Part shown: positions 26,517 to 35,897 of the stretch, piece by piece
Numbering within the stretch: position 1 is the first letter of the stretch
How the letters are laid out: each line of letters starts with the position of its first letter
IMG/VR virus record: IMGVR_UViG_3300036766_000359
Location: 62,001-126,000 of that record
DNA: 64,000 nucleotides
Source of the DNA: a virus
Direction: 5' to 3' (one strand)
Program-made: the position numbers and the translations under genes
Notes under the pieces: model-generated
What the model was told of the DNA's origin: nothing
Seen by the model: only the letters and a program-made list of their open reading frames with translations
The model's database searches: none

Positions 26517-29372
26517 CTACGAACATCCTGTCGTCGTACCACAAGATGAACATAGATAACACGAACCATTGCGTTGAGTCATGTTACCACATCGAGTGCA
26601 AGGCGGACCACCAAGATTCTTACGTGCTGGTTTAATCGGGATAGCGGAAGAAGGTGAGGGAATAATTGAACGAAAGACATCAGAATCAGGATCTTTGGAA
26701 ATACTTTCATTAATGTCTTCATGAGAATCATCAACGGTTCGTGTTAAGCCAGAGTACTCACCACCGTAATAATGGACATCGAGAACCTTGAACATGTAAT
26801 CATACAAACTCTTGGCAAACCGAACGTTCTTGTTTGTCGTTATGCCGGAAGGTTCAAATCGAGTATCGATGAAACTAATTATCAATTTTGGAAGCGGAAT
26901 TCCATACTGAATGGCAATAGAACAAAGTTGAGTAAAACCATCAATAAGACCAGAAACGGTGCTTCCTGGTTTACCGAGTTTAAGAAAGATCTCACCAGGA
27001 CGACCATCGGGATACTCACTAACTATGAGATATCCTTTATAACCATCAATTTCAAATTTATGACGCCAACTTTTAACATCTGACGGCATTTTCTCACGAT
27101 AGACGACAGGTACTTCTCGGATTACTTCTTGGATCCTAACTTCAGCCTCTTTCAAAGCTGCTTGTATTACAGGATCTTTAGCTTCCTTCGTAACGAGAGG
27201 CTGAGACGCCTTACACTTGTCACGATATAAGGCAATGCACTTTAATCCGAGACGCCATGATTCTTCATAAATTTTGGCGATCTCGTCTGAAGTGACGCCT
27301 TCAGGAAGATTAACTGTCTTACTCATTGCACATGTGATGAGAGGCTGTATTGCCGCCATCATCTTAATATGTGCCATTGGCGATAAATAACGTCCGGAGT
27401 CACCAGAAGGCATCGCGGTGTCAAAAACTGGAAGGTGTTCATCTTTCAGTCCAGGAGCACCATCAATCGTATCATGAGATTCAACGTACTTACATATCTC
27501 ATCAACTTCATCTTTTGAATAACCGAGATTAACGAGTGCCTCGCGAACTCCAAAGTTCACGAGCTTCATCACGCCGCCACCGACGAGAGACTTATATGAA
27601 ACAAGAGAGAAAGCCGGTTCAATGCCGGTCGTGTTCATACCCATCAAGAACGAGATTGTCCCAAGTGGCGCTTGAAGGGTAGCTTGTGAAACATTATACC
27701 CATACTTCTCACCAAGAGATATAGATTCACGCCAAATATCAGCAGACAAAGATGCTATATCATCACTGATTGGATCTTTTGAAAGATGCCAACGTTCAGT
27801 GATCTTCGTGTCTGCTTCCTGATGCATTCGCATGACACGAAGCATATCATCACGGTTCTTTTCATATTCTGAAAAAGTTCCGATTCGAGCTGCCATTTTT
27901 GACGAAGTTAAATATACGACTCCAGTCATGAGTGATGCCATTCGAGCTGCAATGGCACGACCTTCATCTGAATCGTAACCATAACCAAGATTCATTATTA
28001 GGGCACCAAGGTCACCATAGTTAGACCCGATCGGACGAAGTTTGTGTGAGTTAGAAGTTATCTCATCGGTCGGATAAGAAGCCTTCGCTATGATGGCCAT
28101 TTGTGATGTGCTAAAGATCCTGGTAGCCTGAATGAATCTATCAGCAACAAACTTACGACCGTCAAAAAACTTCGTCAAATTAATCGCGCAAAGATTACAA
28201 GCGGTGTTATCAATATGGAGGAATTCAGCGCACGGATTTGAGGCACGAATGCGACCACTCTTTGGTGTAGTGTGCCATTTGTTTATATTATCAGAAAACT
28301 GGATACCTGGGTCACCACATTTCCAAGCAGCGTCGGCAATTTCATGCCAAAGCATGCGAGCATTGTAGTTGTGAACTATCTTCCCGCCCTTACGTTCGCG
28401 GGTTTGCCAGGTCCCATCATCAAGCATGGATTGCATGAATGCATCAGGAACAGAAACTGAGTGATTAGCATTCTGGTACGGAACGATCTTATACGCACCA
28501 TTCGGGTTGTCGTATTCAGATGAATAACCAATCGATACAAGATCGTGAGCTAACTTTTCCGCCCAAGATTTGCATGAAATAAAACCAGGGCGACCATCAC
28601 GAGTTTCAAGAATGTCAGGATGGTCCATATCCATCACGACCATCTTGGCTGCATTTCTTGTAGCTCCACCAGATTTCATGGAACCGGCATAAGCGTTGTT
28701 ACCTTGCATCCAAGACATCGGGCCGGAAGTGTACGAACCTGCAGAAATTTTTTCATAAGAAGACCTGAGGTTTGATAAATTTGCCCCAGACCCTGATCCA
28801 CCACGAAAAATTGCAAGCTCAGACGCTTGAAAATGCATTATATCGTCAAGAGAGTCTTCAATGCCGGATATGAAACATGCGGAAGCAGTTTGCTCTCGCC
28901 CATCAATTCCGAGATTAAACCAAACAGGAGAATTGAAAGCTCCGTACTGATGCAATAACGCGTAAATGAGCTCTTCTTCAAAAACCTGTTTGTCTTGAAC
29001 AGTATTGAAAAATTTTTGATCAGAAGCCCAGTCACGAATCGTAGAACAAACGCGAGTGAATATCTGTTTTACAGAATTCTCACGTACACCACCAACGACA
29101 CGAAAATACTTATCTGCGACAACATTAACATTATTTTGGGTCCACCAAGCAGGGACCTCGATATCTTTTTGTTCAAAAATTATTTCGCCTTTACCGCTTC
29201 GAATGCAGGCATCAACAATTTTCCATTCAATTTGATCGAATGGATGAATACCTTCAGAGGTAAAAACACGAGGCCAATGTCCGGCTTCACGTGAAACAAT
29301 ATCTTTGCTTGACAACAAAGTCTTGTTAATACTAACAACCTGCGCGTCAGAAGTTACACTAGCGTTCGACAT
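26517..29372 (-). CDS. nrdJ: Ribonucleotide reductase class II, adenosylcobalamin-dependent
   Basis: 951 residues, the length of NrdJ. Visible motifs include SACFISGIEDSLDDIM, SNPCAEFLHIDNTACNLCAI, LGTISFLMGMNTTGIEPAFS, and a C-terminal four-Cys zinc ribbon plus redox cysteines (CTRCGNM, CYLCSSCGTTTGC). It reduces ribonucleotides to deoxyribonucleotides using a B12 cofactor, needing no oxygen and no separate small subunit. No NrdA/B genes are seen. Stop of the HolA-like gene is 10 bases upstream of its ATG. Confidence 0.93.
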   Translation of the reverse strand: MSNASVTSDAQVVSINKTLLSSKDIVSREAGHWPRVFTSEGIHPFDQIEWKIVDACIRSGKGEIIFEQKDIEVPAWWTQNNVNVVADKYFRVVGGVRENSVKQIFTRVCSTIRDWASDQKFFNTVQDKQVFEEELIYALLHQYGAFNSPVWFNLGIDGREQTASACFISGIEDSLDDIMHFQASELAIFRGGSGSGANLSNLRSSYEKISAGSYTSGPMSWMQGNNAYAGSMKSGGATRNAAKMVVMDMDHPDILETRDGRPGFISCKSWAEKLAHDLVSIGYSSEYDNPNGAYKIVPYQNANHSVSVPDAFMQSMLDDGTWQTRERKGGKIVHNYNARMLWHEIADAAWKCGDPGIQFSDNINKWHTTPKSGRIRASNPCAEFLHIDNTACNLCAINLTKFFDGRKFVADRFIQATRIFSTSQMAIIAKASYPTDEITSNSHKLRPIGSNYGDLGALIMNLGYGYDSDEGRAIAARMASLMTGVVYLTSSKMAARIGTFSEYEKNRDDMLRVMRMHQEADTKITERWHLSKDPISDDIASLSADIWRESISLGEKYGYNVSQATLQAPLGTISFLMGMNTTGIEPAFSLVSYKSLVGGGVMKLVNFGVREALVNLGYSKDEVDEICKYVESHDTIDGAPGLKDEHLPVFDTAMPSGDSGRYLSPMAHIKMMAAIQPLITCAMSKTVNLPEGVTSDEIAKIYEESWRLGLKCIALYRDKCKASQPLVTKEAKDPVIQAALKEAEVRIQEVIREVPVVYREKMPSDVKSWRHKFEIDGYKGYLIVSEYPDGRPGEIFLKLGKPGSTVSGLIDGFTQLCSIAIQYGIPLPKLIISFIDTRFEPSGITTNKNVRFAKSLYDYMFKVLDVHYYGGEYSGLTRTVDDSHEDINESISKDPDSDVFRSIIPSPSSAIPIKPARKNLGGPPCTRCGNMTQRNGSCYLCSSCGTTTGCS

Positions 29373-29381
29373 GTTACCCCA

Positions 29382-30296
29382 CTATTTAACATTATTTACC
29401 TCTTCTGACATCCGAATAATTTCAGATTCTAATCCAAAACGAGCTGATCCATCACCACGTTTATGCGCGATATCAAGATCACAAAGAGTACCGAGACTGG
29501 TCATAAGAAACTTCGTTGTCCATAAGTCTAGCCTTGTCAATAACAGTTTCTTAAGAATGAATGGATGAACACCAATAGATTTCGCCACGTCTCCAGTAAG
29601 ATTAAGCTCAAATGACTCACGAAGCTTTAGTTGCTGCACTACGTGACGTTGCATGTAAGCGATAATCCATCCGGTTTCATCAGCTCTTTCTTGAAGTTTA
29701 TCCAAATAAGCAATAGCTTTGTGTGTGTGACCGTCACATATGGCGTCAATAATGTCACGCGGGGTAACCTCTGTAGAAAAAACAATGAGAGATCGGGCTT
29801 CATCAGGAGAAACGATAGTACCAGGGGGAACAGATGCGGCAATTTTTTCGATTTCACGATGAAGCTTTCGCAGACACGTTCCTGAGTTCACAAAAAGAGC
29901 ACCCGCAATTCTGTTTAGATTTATGTTGAAAAAATCACCTTCCCTGATGATCCACTTAACGACATCATTATTATCCTGGAATGATTTCAATTTCGGAAAT
30001 ACAAAAGAACGTTTAGCTCGTTTATCTTGAAGGATGCGCTTTCCTGGAGGAGCAACACAGATAATGGTGTCCAATTCAGATCCAGGCAGAACGGGGATAT
30101 CCTTCACCCCCCATAAGATGAAGACACGGGATTTACCAGACATAAACTGAGTTTGAGAGTCATGTATATAAGACTCAAGATCATCTGGAATGTTATACTC
30201 AAAAGTTTCAGAAGCAAGAGACGAAAGCGCTTCCCGCCTCGCCTCCGTTTCCGATAAAAAGTCTTCTTCCCCGCTGATAAGAATTAACGAAGACAT
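29382..30296 (-). CDS. holA: DNA polymerase III delta subunit-like (clamp loader wrench)
   Basis: 304 residues. HolA-like pattern: LILISGEEDFLSETEARREA at the N-terminus, a Rossmann-like strand FILWGVKDIP, NSGTCLRKLHREIEKIAA, then the helical collar (SIGVHPFILKKLLL, LCDLDIAHKRGDG), as in delta where domain III ends in a helix after 'D...K.G'. It has no Walker motifs, as expected for delta. It sits directly next to the delta-prime-like gene, which supports the assignment. Confidence 0.75.
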   Translation of the reverse strand: MSSLILISGEEDFLSETEARREALSSLASETFEYNIPDDLESYIHDSQTQFMSGKSRVFILWGVKDIPVLPGSELDTIICVAPPGKRILQDKRAKRSFVFPKLKSFQDNNDVVKWIIREGDFFNINLNRIAGALFVNSGTCLRKLHREIEKIAASVPPGTIVSPDEARSLIVFSTEVTPRDIIDAICDGHTHKAIAYLDKLQERADETGWIIAYMQRHVVQQLKLRESFELNLTGDVAKSIGVHPFILKKLLLTRLDLWTTKFLMTSLGTLCDLDIAHKRGDGSARFGLESEIIRMSEEVNNVK

Positions 30297-30306
30297 GAAA
30301 AAGACA

Positions 30307-31116
30307 TTACACTCGAGTATCCGCTATCATTCTTGTCCAGTGAATTTCAGCATTAGCAGAAGTTGAACTAGAAAGAACACTACAAAATTTAAGAATTGGC
30401 AGCGATGCTGAGTGATCATGGAAGAATTGTTTACATGCGTAACGGATAACATGCATTATGGCATCCCTCGTGTCATTATGACCGTTTTCAAGATCGCAAA
30501 TAACCCTAGGTGGTTTAGTCATAATAGATACTTCACGTTTAGCTACGGAAACAATAGAATCATATAACTCGTCAAACCCACCATTTTCTACGATAATACG
30601 GTATAACTCGGGTAATCCCATGGCCATTTTGATGGCCGTGTCGGATACGGGTAAAAGAAGAGAAGATGCATACTCATACATCTCATCTAAGGAAACATGA
30701 TCCCACCTGAGTTCCGATCGAATTCTTGACGCTAGAGCTGGCTGTAAAGCCCCGACATCATAAGCTACGAGAACAATAGAAAGTAAACTCGGAGGGCTTT
30801 CTAGAAGCTTTAAAAGTGCATCCTGTGATGGTTCTGAGAGTCGATCAGCGTTATCAACGAGAATAACTTTCACTGAGCTGCCAACCGGACTCGTCATAGA
30901 AAATTCTACAACCTCACGAGAGCCGTCAACGCCCGGTTCCATTTCAATGAAATCGGCCTCATGAAGTTCATTCCGATATAATTCTACGGCGACCGATTTC
31001 TGACCAAGAAATCGGTCGCCAACAAGAGCAACAACCGTCGATCGGTGTCTAGCTAGTTGGGTCGGAATCGTTAGATCCCGAAGCGAGGATTGGAGTTTCT
31101 GGTTCCCAGGTATCAT
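30307..31116 (-). CDS. holB: DNA polymerase III delta-prime-like clamp loader subunit
   Basis: 269 residues. AAA+ fold: VVALVGDRFLGQKSVAVEL (a non-canonical P-loop), VKVILVDNADRLSEPSQDAL followed by LKLLESPPSLL, and SRIRSELRW (SRC-like arginine-finger region). Such a P-loop is typical of ATP-inactive delta-prime. With DnaX- and HolA-like proteins this completes a loader. The ATG lies inside the end of the upstream zinc-protein gene (68-base overlap). Confidence 0.78.
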   Translation of the reverse strand: MIPGNQKLQSSLRDLTIPTQLARHRSTVVALVGDRFLGQKSVAVELYRNELHEADFIEMEPGVDGSREVVEFSMTSPVGSSVKVILVDNADRLSEPSQDALLKLLESPPSLLSIVLVAYDVGALQPALASRIRSELRWDHVSLDEMYEYASSLLLPVSDTAIKMAMGLPELYRIIVENGGFDELYDSIVSVAKREVSIMTKPPRVICDLENGHNDTRDAIMHVIRYACKQFFHDHSASLPILKFCSVLSSSTSANAEIHWTRMIADTRV

Positions 31117-31249
31117 GTTGAAGTTGAATAGATGTTTTAACGATCGAAATCGTTATTTTGAAAGTACACCTACAACCAACACACACAAATATACCAGGAA
31201 GACCCGTCGACTCCAAGTTAGAACTGTCATCAGGACAGTATAGGATCAA
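31049..31249 (-). CDS. Small zinc-ribbon protein
   Basis: 66 residues with CPDD and CVGC near the two ends of the first half. Starts in an ATGA overlap with the next zinc protein upstream and overlaps the delta-prime-like gene by 68 bases, an unusually long overlap that makes the C-terminus uncertain. Confidence 0.45.
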   Translation of the reverse strand: MILYCPDDSSNLESTGLPGIFVCVGCRCTFKITISIVKTSIQLQHDTWEPETPILASGSNDSDPTS

Positions 31250-31443
31250 GTAGAAAAGCTCCCGCCGATCGGAACTGTCCAGGAATAATTACACAGTGTG
31301 CAACGGAATTGCACATGTTGAGAACCATCCGGCGTGAGTTTGTAAGCTTGCATACCGTTACATGATTGTCCGTGGGTAACAAGGTCACTTCCACGACGAC
31401 ATTTCATGTGGATAATAGGATGATCTGGTTTTTCAGCGGTCAC
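31246..31443 (-). CDS. Small zinc-ribbon protein
   Basis: 65 residues. Four Cys in two pairs (HMKCRRGSD..QSC and FRCTLCNYSW) form a probable zinc ribbon. It overlaps both neighbours by 4 bases (ATGA), so a translationally coupled chain. Possibly a transcription or replication accessory. Confidence 0.6.
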   Translation of the reverse strand: MTAEKPDHPIIHMKCRRGSDLVTHGQSCNGMQAYKLTPDGSQHVQFRCTLCNYSWTVPIGGSFST

Positions 31444-31811
31444 AGTTCACCTCGTCCAGCAAACTCTACCGCAAGATAAGGAGAAATGCGATCCTTCAAG
31501 TCTTGAATAGACTCTGACTGAAAAGCTGAAGCGCGTCCTGGACTAGTTCCCTGCATGAACAACTTCGCTATATTCTGACATATGGTGAAGTCTTCCTCTC
31601 GAAGAACAAATTTTTTCTTAACATACGAATAATGCGTAATGATTATTATATTTTTGGCACCATCAGGACTTAGTGCCAAAATGTAAGAAATATAAAACTG
31701 TCCGGTTATCAGACCAACGATAACATCGGGATAATCTCTAAGTATTACATCAAGAAATGGTGGTCTATCTAGATGGCCGTTTAGAACTCTATCTGCACGA
31801 GTCCCATCCAT
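31440..31811 (-). CDS. Unknown protein
   Basis: 123 residues, not recognised. Alternating hydrophobic strands (DVIVGLITGQFYISYILAL, KNIIIITHYS) suggest an alpha/beta fold. Cotranscribed with the zinc-ribbon and clamp-loader genes; 4 bases separate it from the large gene upstream. Confidence 0.55.
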   Translation of the reverse strand: MDGTRADRVLNGHLDRPPFLDVILRDYPDVIVGLITGQFYISYILALSPDGAKNIIIITHYSYVKKKFVLREEDFTICQNIAKLFMQGTSPGRASAFQSESIQDLKDRISPYLAVEFAGRGEL

Positions 31812-31815
31812 GCCA

Positions 31816-33540
31816 TCACCAGTAGTTAACGGAGGCTATCCTGGATGCTATCGAAAAAACTGAAGCTTGATTATGTGATGGCAAAATCCATTCATGAAAA
31901 TCACTATCACTGATTGTGACCTCATTCCAACCAGGAATTTCATCTGGCGTTGCGTCAACTAGTTTTAAACTATAATAATTCTTATTACCCCTAGTAGGGT
32001 GAACTTTCACCACAATCCAGTTGTTTAAAGTTTTACGGTCTTTAAGAATAGAACCTTCAACAAGCTTTTGAGCTTTCGTTCCACTAAAGAATTGCGATGA
32101 TAAAATAGAAGCCTGTTGACGCTTATCCCTTATGGATTTTGTCGTCTTAGCAGAACCTTCGGGGTTTTCACTTGGTTTAATCGAGTCAACATCAACATCT
32201 TGACCCTTAAGTTTCTTAACAAGAGAGTCATATGACTTCTTATCTTTGTCAGAAATCGTTCCCTGTTCAGTCTCCCACTTAAAGCGAGAAATCTTACGTT
32301 CATCTATACCGCGCTGGTAAGACTCTTTCTCAGATTCCTTGGCCTGTTCAACCTTTTCAATTTCTCCTTCTACACCTTCATCAGTAAAGAAAGCGTCATA
32401 AAGAACTTGCTGCTGTGCAGGAGATAAAACTTCTTCAACGAAATCTGTGATTTTGGCTAAAAGCTTCTTACGAAGGTCACCAACGAAACCAGACCAGCGT
32501 TTTTTATTCTTCTCAACAACTGCCCTTCCAGACTCGGTTTCCATCAGTTTCTCTTCTAACTCTGAAGCCTGACCCATGTTTTCTTTAACATCGGAACCGA
32601 AACTACCTACGTCTTCATAAAATATCAGGTCAAACAGAGCACGTTCAGCGGTATCGAGTGTAGCCTGAAGATTCGGAACTTCTTCATCAAGAAGGTCCAT
32701 GAATTCTTTGATTGCCGCTTTATCGTCAAGGGCACGTCCGAGTTGCGAGTCTGAATCGGTAGGCATGCGACCTTCACCACCGGAAGCATCACCACCATCC
32801 TCTCCCCTCGTTCCGAAGGCCTCATCAATAGTTTTTAAACGCTGTCCCTTTCGACGAGCTTTTTCAGCAGGAATCTTTTTCGGGTCTTGACCATCAGCTT
32901 TTATAAATTTCTCAAGCTCATCCATTTCGGACTGTTCGCTTTCAGTCCATTTATACCGGTCCCTCTCACTTTGTTCCTTTTTCCACTTCAAGTCAGCGTA
33001 CACCTCAATATCAGACGGTTTAACCTTTTTAAACCGCCTCATAGACATCGACATTGCGGTAGTACGAACGTTGTTCAAAATGTTGTTTAGTGCCTGTTTC
33101 CAGTTTGGGGCACCTGGAGCACCTTTTTGCGTCGGAGCTCGAAAATCAAATTCTGGCTTATCTTGATACTTCGGGTGTTTTTTCGGATCCCATGACCCGC
33201 TAGATTTTTGTGTCTCAATATCTTCGAGTTCTTCTTCAGAAAACTTAGAAGTATCCACCCCTTTACGGGGCATAATTTTAAAAACGAATTCTTGAACGGC
33301 ATCGAGAGCTGAGGAATAATCGTTTTGCAACTCTTTCTTGGCCTTGTTGACCATGATGTTGCCAAGTTGAGTACCGGTCATGTCCATTTCAGACACTTGG
33401 TCGGGATACTGCCTCTTGAGAATATCAAGAACGTACCTACCGAGTTGTGTCTCAATGTCGGCAGCAAGCCGAAGCATGGTATATGCGAGACGGATTGAAG
33501 CGGATATATGAATCCGGTCATAAGTGGGCGTCATACCCAA
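31816..33540 (-). CDS. Large charged helical protein, unknown
   Basis: 574 residues, highly charged (Lys/Glu/Asp), largely helical with coiled-coil-like stretches (YQRGIDERKISRFKWETEQG), and a Gly/Asp-rich low-complexity break near 245-265. The N-terminal SIRLAYTMLRLAADIE and the C-terminal SIASRIAS resemble a short basic-amphipathic motif seen in other proteins of this genome. The C-terminal ~90 residues look beta-rich. Function unknown; a structural or scaffold role is possible. Confidence 0.55.
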   Translation of the reverse strand: MGMTPTYDRIHISASIRLAYTMLRLAADIETQLGRYVLDILKRQYPDQVSEMDMTGTQLGNIMVNKAKKELQNDYSSALDAVQEFVFKIMPRKGVDTSKFSEEELEDIETQKSSGSWDPKKHPKYQDKPEFDFRAPTQKGAPGAPNWKQALNNILNNVRTTAMSMSMRRFKKVKPSDIEVYADLKWKKEQSERDRYKWTESEQSEMDELEKFIKADGQDPKKIPAEKARRKGQRLKTIDEAFGTRGEDGGDASGGEGRMPTDSDSQLGRALDDKAAIKEFMDLLDEEVPNLQATLDTAERALFDLIFYEDVGSFGSDVKENMGQASELEEKLMETESGRAVVEKNKKRWSGFVGDLRKKLLAKITDFVEEVLSPAQQQVLYDAFFTDEGVEGEIEKVEQAKESEKESYQRGIDERKISRFKWETEQGTISDKDKKSYDSLVKKLKGQDVDVDSIKPSENPEGSAKTTKSIRDKRQQASILSSQFFSGTKAQKLVEGSILKDRKTLNNWIVVKVHPTRGNKNYYSLKLVDATPDEIPGWNEVTISDSDFHEWILPSHNQASVFSIASRIASVNYW

Positions 33541-33569
33541 GTAAAACGCACAAAGGGCTGAAGCAGTGA

Positions 33570-35054
33570 TTATATACCGGTTTGAATGCCGGTTTGAACG
33601 GCTTCCGAAGTACGATTATATAACGCGGCGCGTTGTATGGACGATGAAACGCGATTTTCCGTCATCATGTGACGGTGCGCGATCTCAGGTATACTAATAC
33701 CAGATTTATGCAACGCGTTGAAATACACCATCCTAGCAATGATGGCCGGTCCTACAAACACTTTTGGCGACAGCATATCGGAAACTGAACATCCATGCAT
33801 ATTTGCCGTTCGAATAGCCAGGGTTGAGTCATCACCACGAAGCTTTCTAAGCGCTGACTTACGGATTCGGTGGATTTTTTGAATCGATTTACCAAATTCG
33901 TCAGAAAAATCACGAATTGATTTATCCCCTAGGTCAATGTCAGTGATTACATTCATCTCGTCGACCGAGATATTGGCAACTTCCATAACACGCTCGAGGT
34001 CATGCTTATGTTCGAAATTAGCGATCTTGTCCATGGAAAAAACATCACGAAAAACTCGTGTTTTTCCTTCCAATGAGTCGTCAATCTCCCATGATACCTG
34101 ATCACTATCCGATAGTTCCGGTGAAATACCTTTGTTAAAGACCGTAAGTTGCATATCATCCATACGAGCCATGCTCTTGAAATTATTTCTAACTTCGTTA
34201 TTTATGATGATCTCTGCATACTTAAGCAAACCGGCGTCAATTCCTTGATTCGGTGATAGTGTAAGACTTCGATCAAATTCATTAACATGCCCGGGACGCA
34301 TGATGTACGATGGAGTTGATTTAACCATGTTCATGCGGTGCCATTCACGCAAGAATGGTTTGAGTTGAGAGTCATTCCACCGTAGTTTTGCCACGGTTTT
34401 AGCAATAGACGGATCACTCCAGTCATGAGCTAAAGAAAGACCACGAGTGTTTAAAATTGCGCGACCACGGACGCATTCTAGACAGTCTTCACCAACACAA
34501 GCGTGTTCTGTAAACTCGGCAGGCAGTATCCGACCTTGCCTATATAAAGATTGCAGTAGTGAGTACTGCGTTTCCGGATAACCAAGAAGACTAAGAAACC
34601 GATTAGAATCAATCGTGTGATTCTGAGGAGAATAATAAAAACGGTCGATGTCGAATTTAGCAAATTCAAGAAGGTCAGAAACTTTCCATAATGAATTTTG
34701 ACAAGAACGGACGCATCCACGTTTTTGTTTATGGCGTTTGACGCATGAAGCATTCAAACACGCGAAGTTTGGAATCTCAGCGTGTGGGATACTTCCAACA
34801 AATGTGACCTGAACACCACCAAGGATGGCTTCAGCTTGACTTTTATCAACTAATTCATGCGACAGGTGTTTAAAAAACCACCTCCCGATGAAGTCTTTAG
34901 AAATGAGACGCAAACGCACATTCTGCGCAACTTCGAATGCACGTTCCTTATCTCTTTTGAAATTTCTTGATACTTTAGCGTGCGTCCAATGATACCATTG
35001 GGCAGTGAAAGAATTGTTCGTAGGGATAACTACGCTGACATATGCAGGTTTCAT
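33570..35054 (-). CDS. Divergent sigma-like transcription factor with zinc-binding cysteines
   Basis: 494 residues. The N-terminal half carries Cys clusters (CLNASCVKRH, CVRSC, CVGEDCLEC) suggesting zinc sites. The C-terminal half has LKYAEIIINNEVRNNFKSMA (region-2-like helix) and a region-4-like HTH (DKSIRDFSDEFGKSIQKIHR, followed by IRKSALRKLRG), plus a second HTH-like segment (GISIPEIAHRHMMTENRVSS). I take it as a phage sigma or sigma-associated factor; no -10-binding signature is clear enough to be sure. Two hairpins sit in its leader. Confidence 0.55.
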   Translation of the reverse strand: MKPAYVSVVIPTNNSFTAQWYHWTHAKVSRNFKRDKERAFEVAQNVRLRLISKDFIGRWFFKHLSHELVDKSQAEAILGGVQVTFVGSIPHAEIPNFACLNASCVKRHKQKRGCVRSCQNSLWKVSDLLEFAKFDIDRFYYSPQNHTIDSNRFLSLLGYPETQYSLLQSLYRQGRILPAEFTEHACVGEDCLECVRGRAILNTRGLSLAHDWSDPSIAKTVAKLRWNDSQLKPFLREWHRMNMVKSTPSYIMRPGHVNEFDRSLTLSPNQGIDAGLLKYAEIIINNEVRNNFKSMARMDDMQLTVFNKGISPELSDSDQVSWEIDDSLEGKTRVFRDVFSMDKIANFEHKHDLERVMEVANISVDEMNVITDIDLGDKSIRDFSDEFGKSIQKIHRIRKSALRKLRGDDSTLAIRTANMHGCSVSDMLSPKVFVGPAIIARMVYFNALHKSGISIPEIAHRHMMTENRVSSSIQRAALYNRTSEAVQTGIQTGI

Positions 35055-35066
35055 CGTTTCTCCATG

Positions 35067-35083
35067 CGTCAGTTGTACTGACG
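35067..35083 (-). promoter_or_regulatory. Leader hairpin next to sigma-like gene start
   Basis: Perfect 7-bp stem (CGTCAGT / ACTGACG) with a TGT loop, 12 bases upstream of the ATG and just beyond the GGAG ribosome-binding site. It could affect initiation of the sigma-like protein. Confidence 0.45.
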
Positions 35084-35105
35084 ACTTGCGGAGTGGTTAC
35101 GAATT

Positions 35106-35130
35106 TTATCAACGGATCTTCCGTTGATAA
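35106..35130 (-). promoter_or_regulatory. Leader hairpin upstream of sigma-like gene
   Basis: Perfect 11-bp stem (TTATCAACGGA / TCCGTTGATAA) with a 3-base loop between the 35177-35458 gene and the sigma-like gene. On the minus strand it is followed by AATTCG rather than a U-tract, so it is not a standard terminator; attenuator or processing site are possible. Confidence 0.5.
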
Positions 35131-35176
35131 GCGAAAGACAGTAACACACGAAAGGAAAAAGCACAATGGCTTCGAA

Positions 35177-35458
35177 TTACTTCTTCGAAGGTTCGAATTC
35201 TAGGTATTGAGTTAACCCATTAAACCTGGATGTTGTACCGAACTTTAAAACACGTCTTTTTACATAATAGGGACCGTCTATAATTTTTGAACGCTGTAGA
35301 ACTGGGTCTTTGATCGTCAAAAATTCAAATATTACTTCAGTCCCAACGTCAAGCAAAGGCATATAACCAAAATTGAGTTCAAGATGAGTGGGGATATCCA
35401 AGAAAATAATGATCGTCCTGGTACCGCCCATCTGACCGATCTGACCTGTCCCAGTCAT
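35177..35458 (-). CDS. Unknown small protein, first gene of the leftward run
   Basis: 93 residues, beta-rich (RTIIIFLDIPTHLELNFGY; EVIFEFLTIKDPV). Not recognised. It is the first gene transcribed leftwards from the strand-switch region, so may be expressed early. Confidence 0.55.
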   Translation of the reverse strand: MTGTGQIGQMGGTRTIIIFLDIPTHLELNFGYMPLLDVGTEVIFEFLTIKDPVLQRSKIIDGPYYVKRRVLKFGTTSRFNGLTQYLEFEPSKK

Positions 35459-35897
35459 AGAAAAATTTACGTGCTAACTCTAACTTCGTCTTCGTAACCT
35501 GTTCCAACTCTAAAAGTAACTTCGCTACGCTACGTTGAGGATAAAAAACAAGAACGAAGATCGAAAAAGAAAAAAGAAAAGATCATAGATCTTTTGATTA
35601 GGAAGCTCGATTACCGAGCGGACTTAAACTCGAGGCATACCCATAAACAAGAGTCTGTAAGGTATACATCATGCTTTTTTCTTGGTCTTCCTGAGCCACG
35701 TCGCTGATCCAGATGGGATTCGGGGAATAACACTTCTTTTGACTCTTGAAGAGTTTTTCCTCGTCAAACATATGTTATACTACAATGTAATTCAATGTAG
35801 TATAACATATGCCTGCAGTCTACGTCCTTGCAAGAACACCTTACAACTGAACTCATTAGACTAAGAAACTTCATCATAACGAATAAAGTTTATAACT
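35459..35897. other. Strand-switch intergenic region (439 bp)
   Basis: No gene seen. Leftward and rightward gene runs diverge here. It is AT-rich, with purine-rich aaaaagaaaaaagaaaag runs near 35560, a short palindrome (AAGATC-ATA-GATCTT near 35578-35592), GCTCG-ATTAC-CGAGC near 35607-35621, and the 16-bp inverted repeat. Likely contains divergent promoters; a replication origin is possible. Confidence 0.6.
35769..35811. repeat. Perfect 16-bp inverted repeat
   Basis: Arms CATATGTTATACTACA and its exact reverse complement flank an 11-base loop. Each arm contains TATACT, close to a -10 box, facing opposite ways. There is no U-tract after it. Best read as an operator or divergent-promoter element, or an origin-associated structure. 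Confidence 0.7.
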
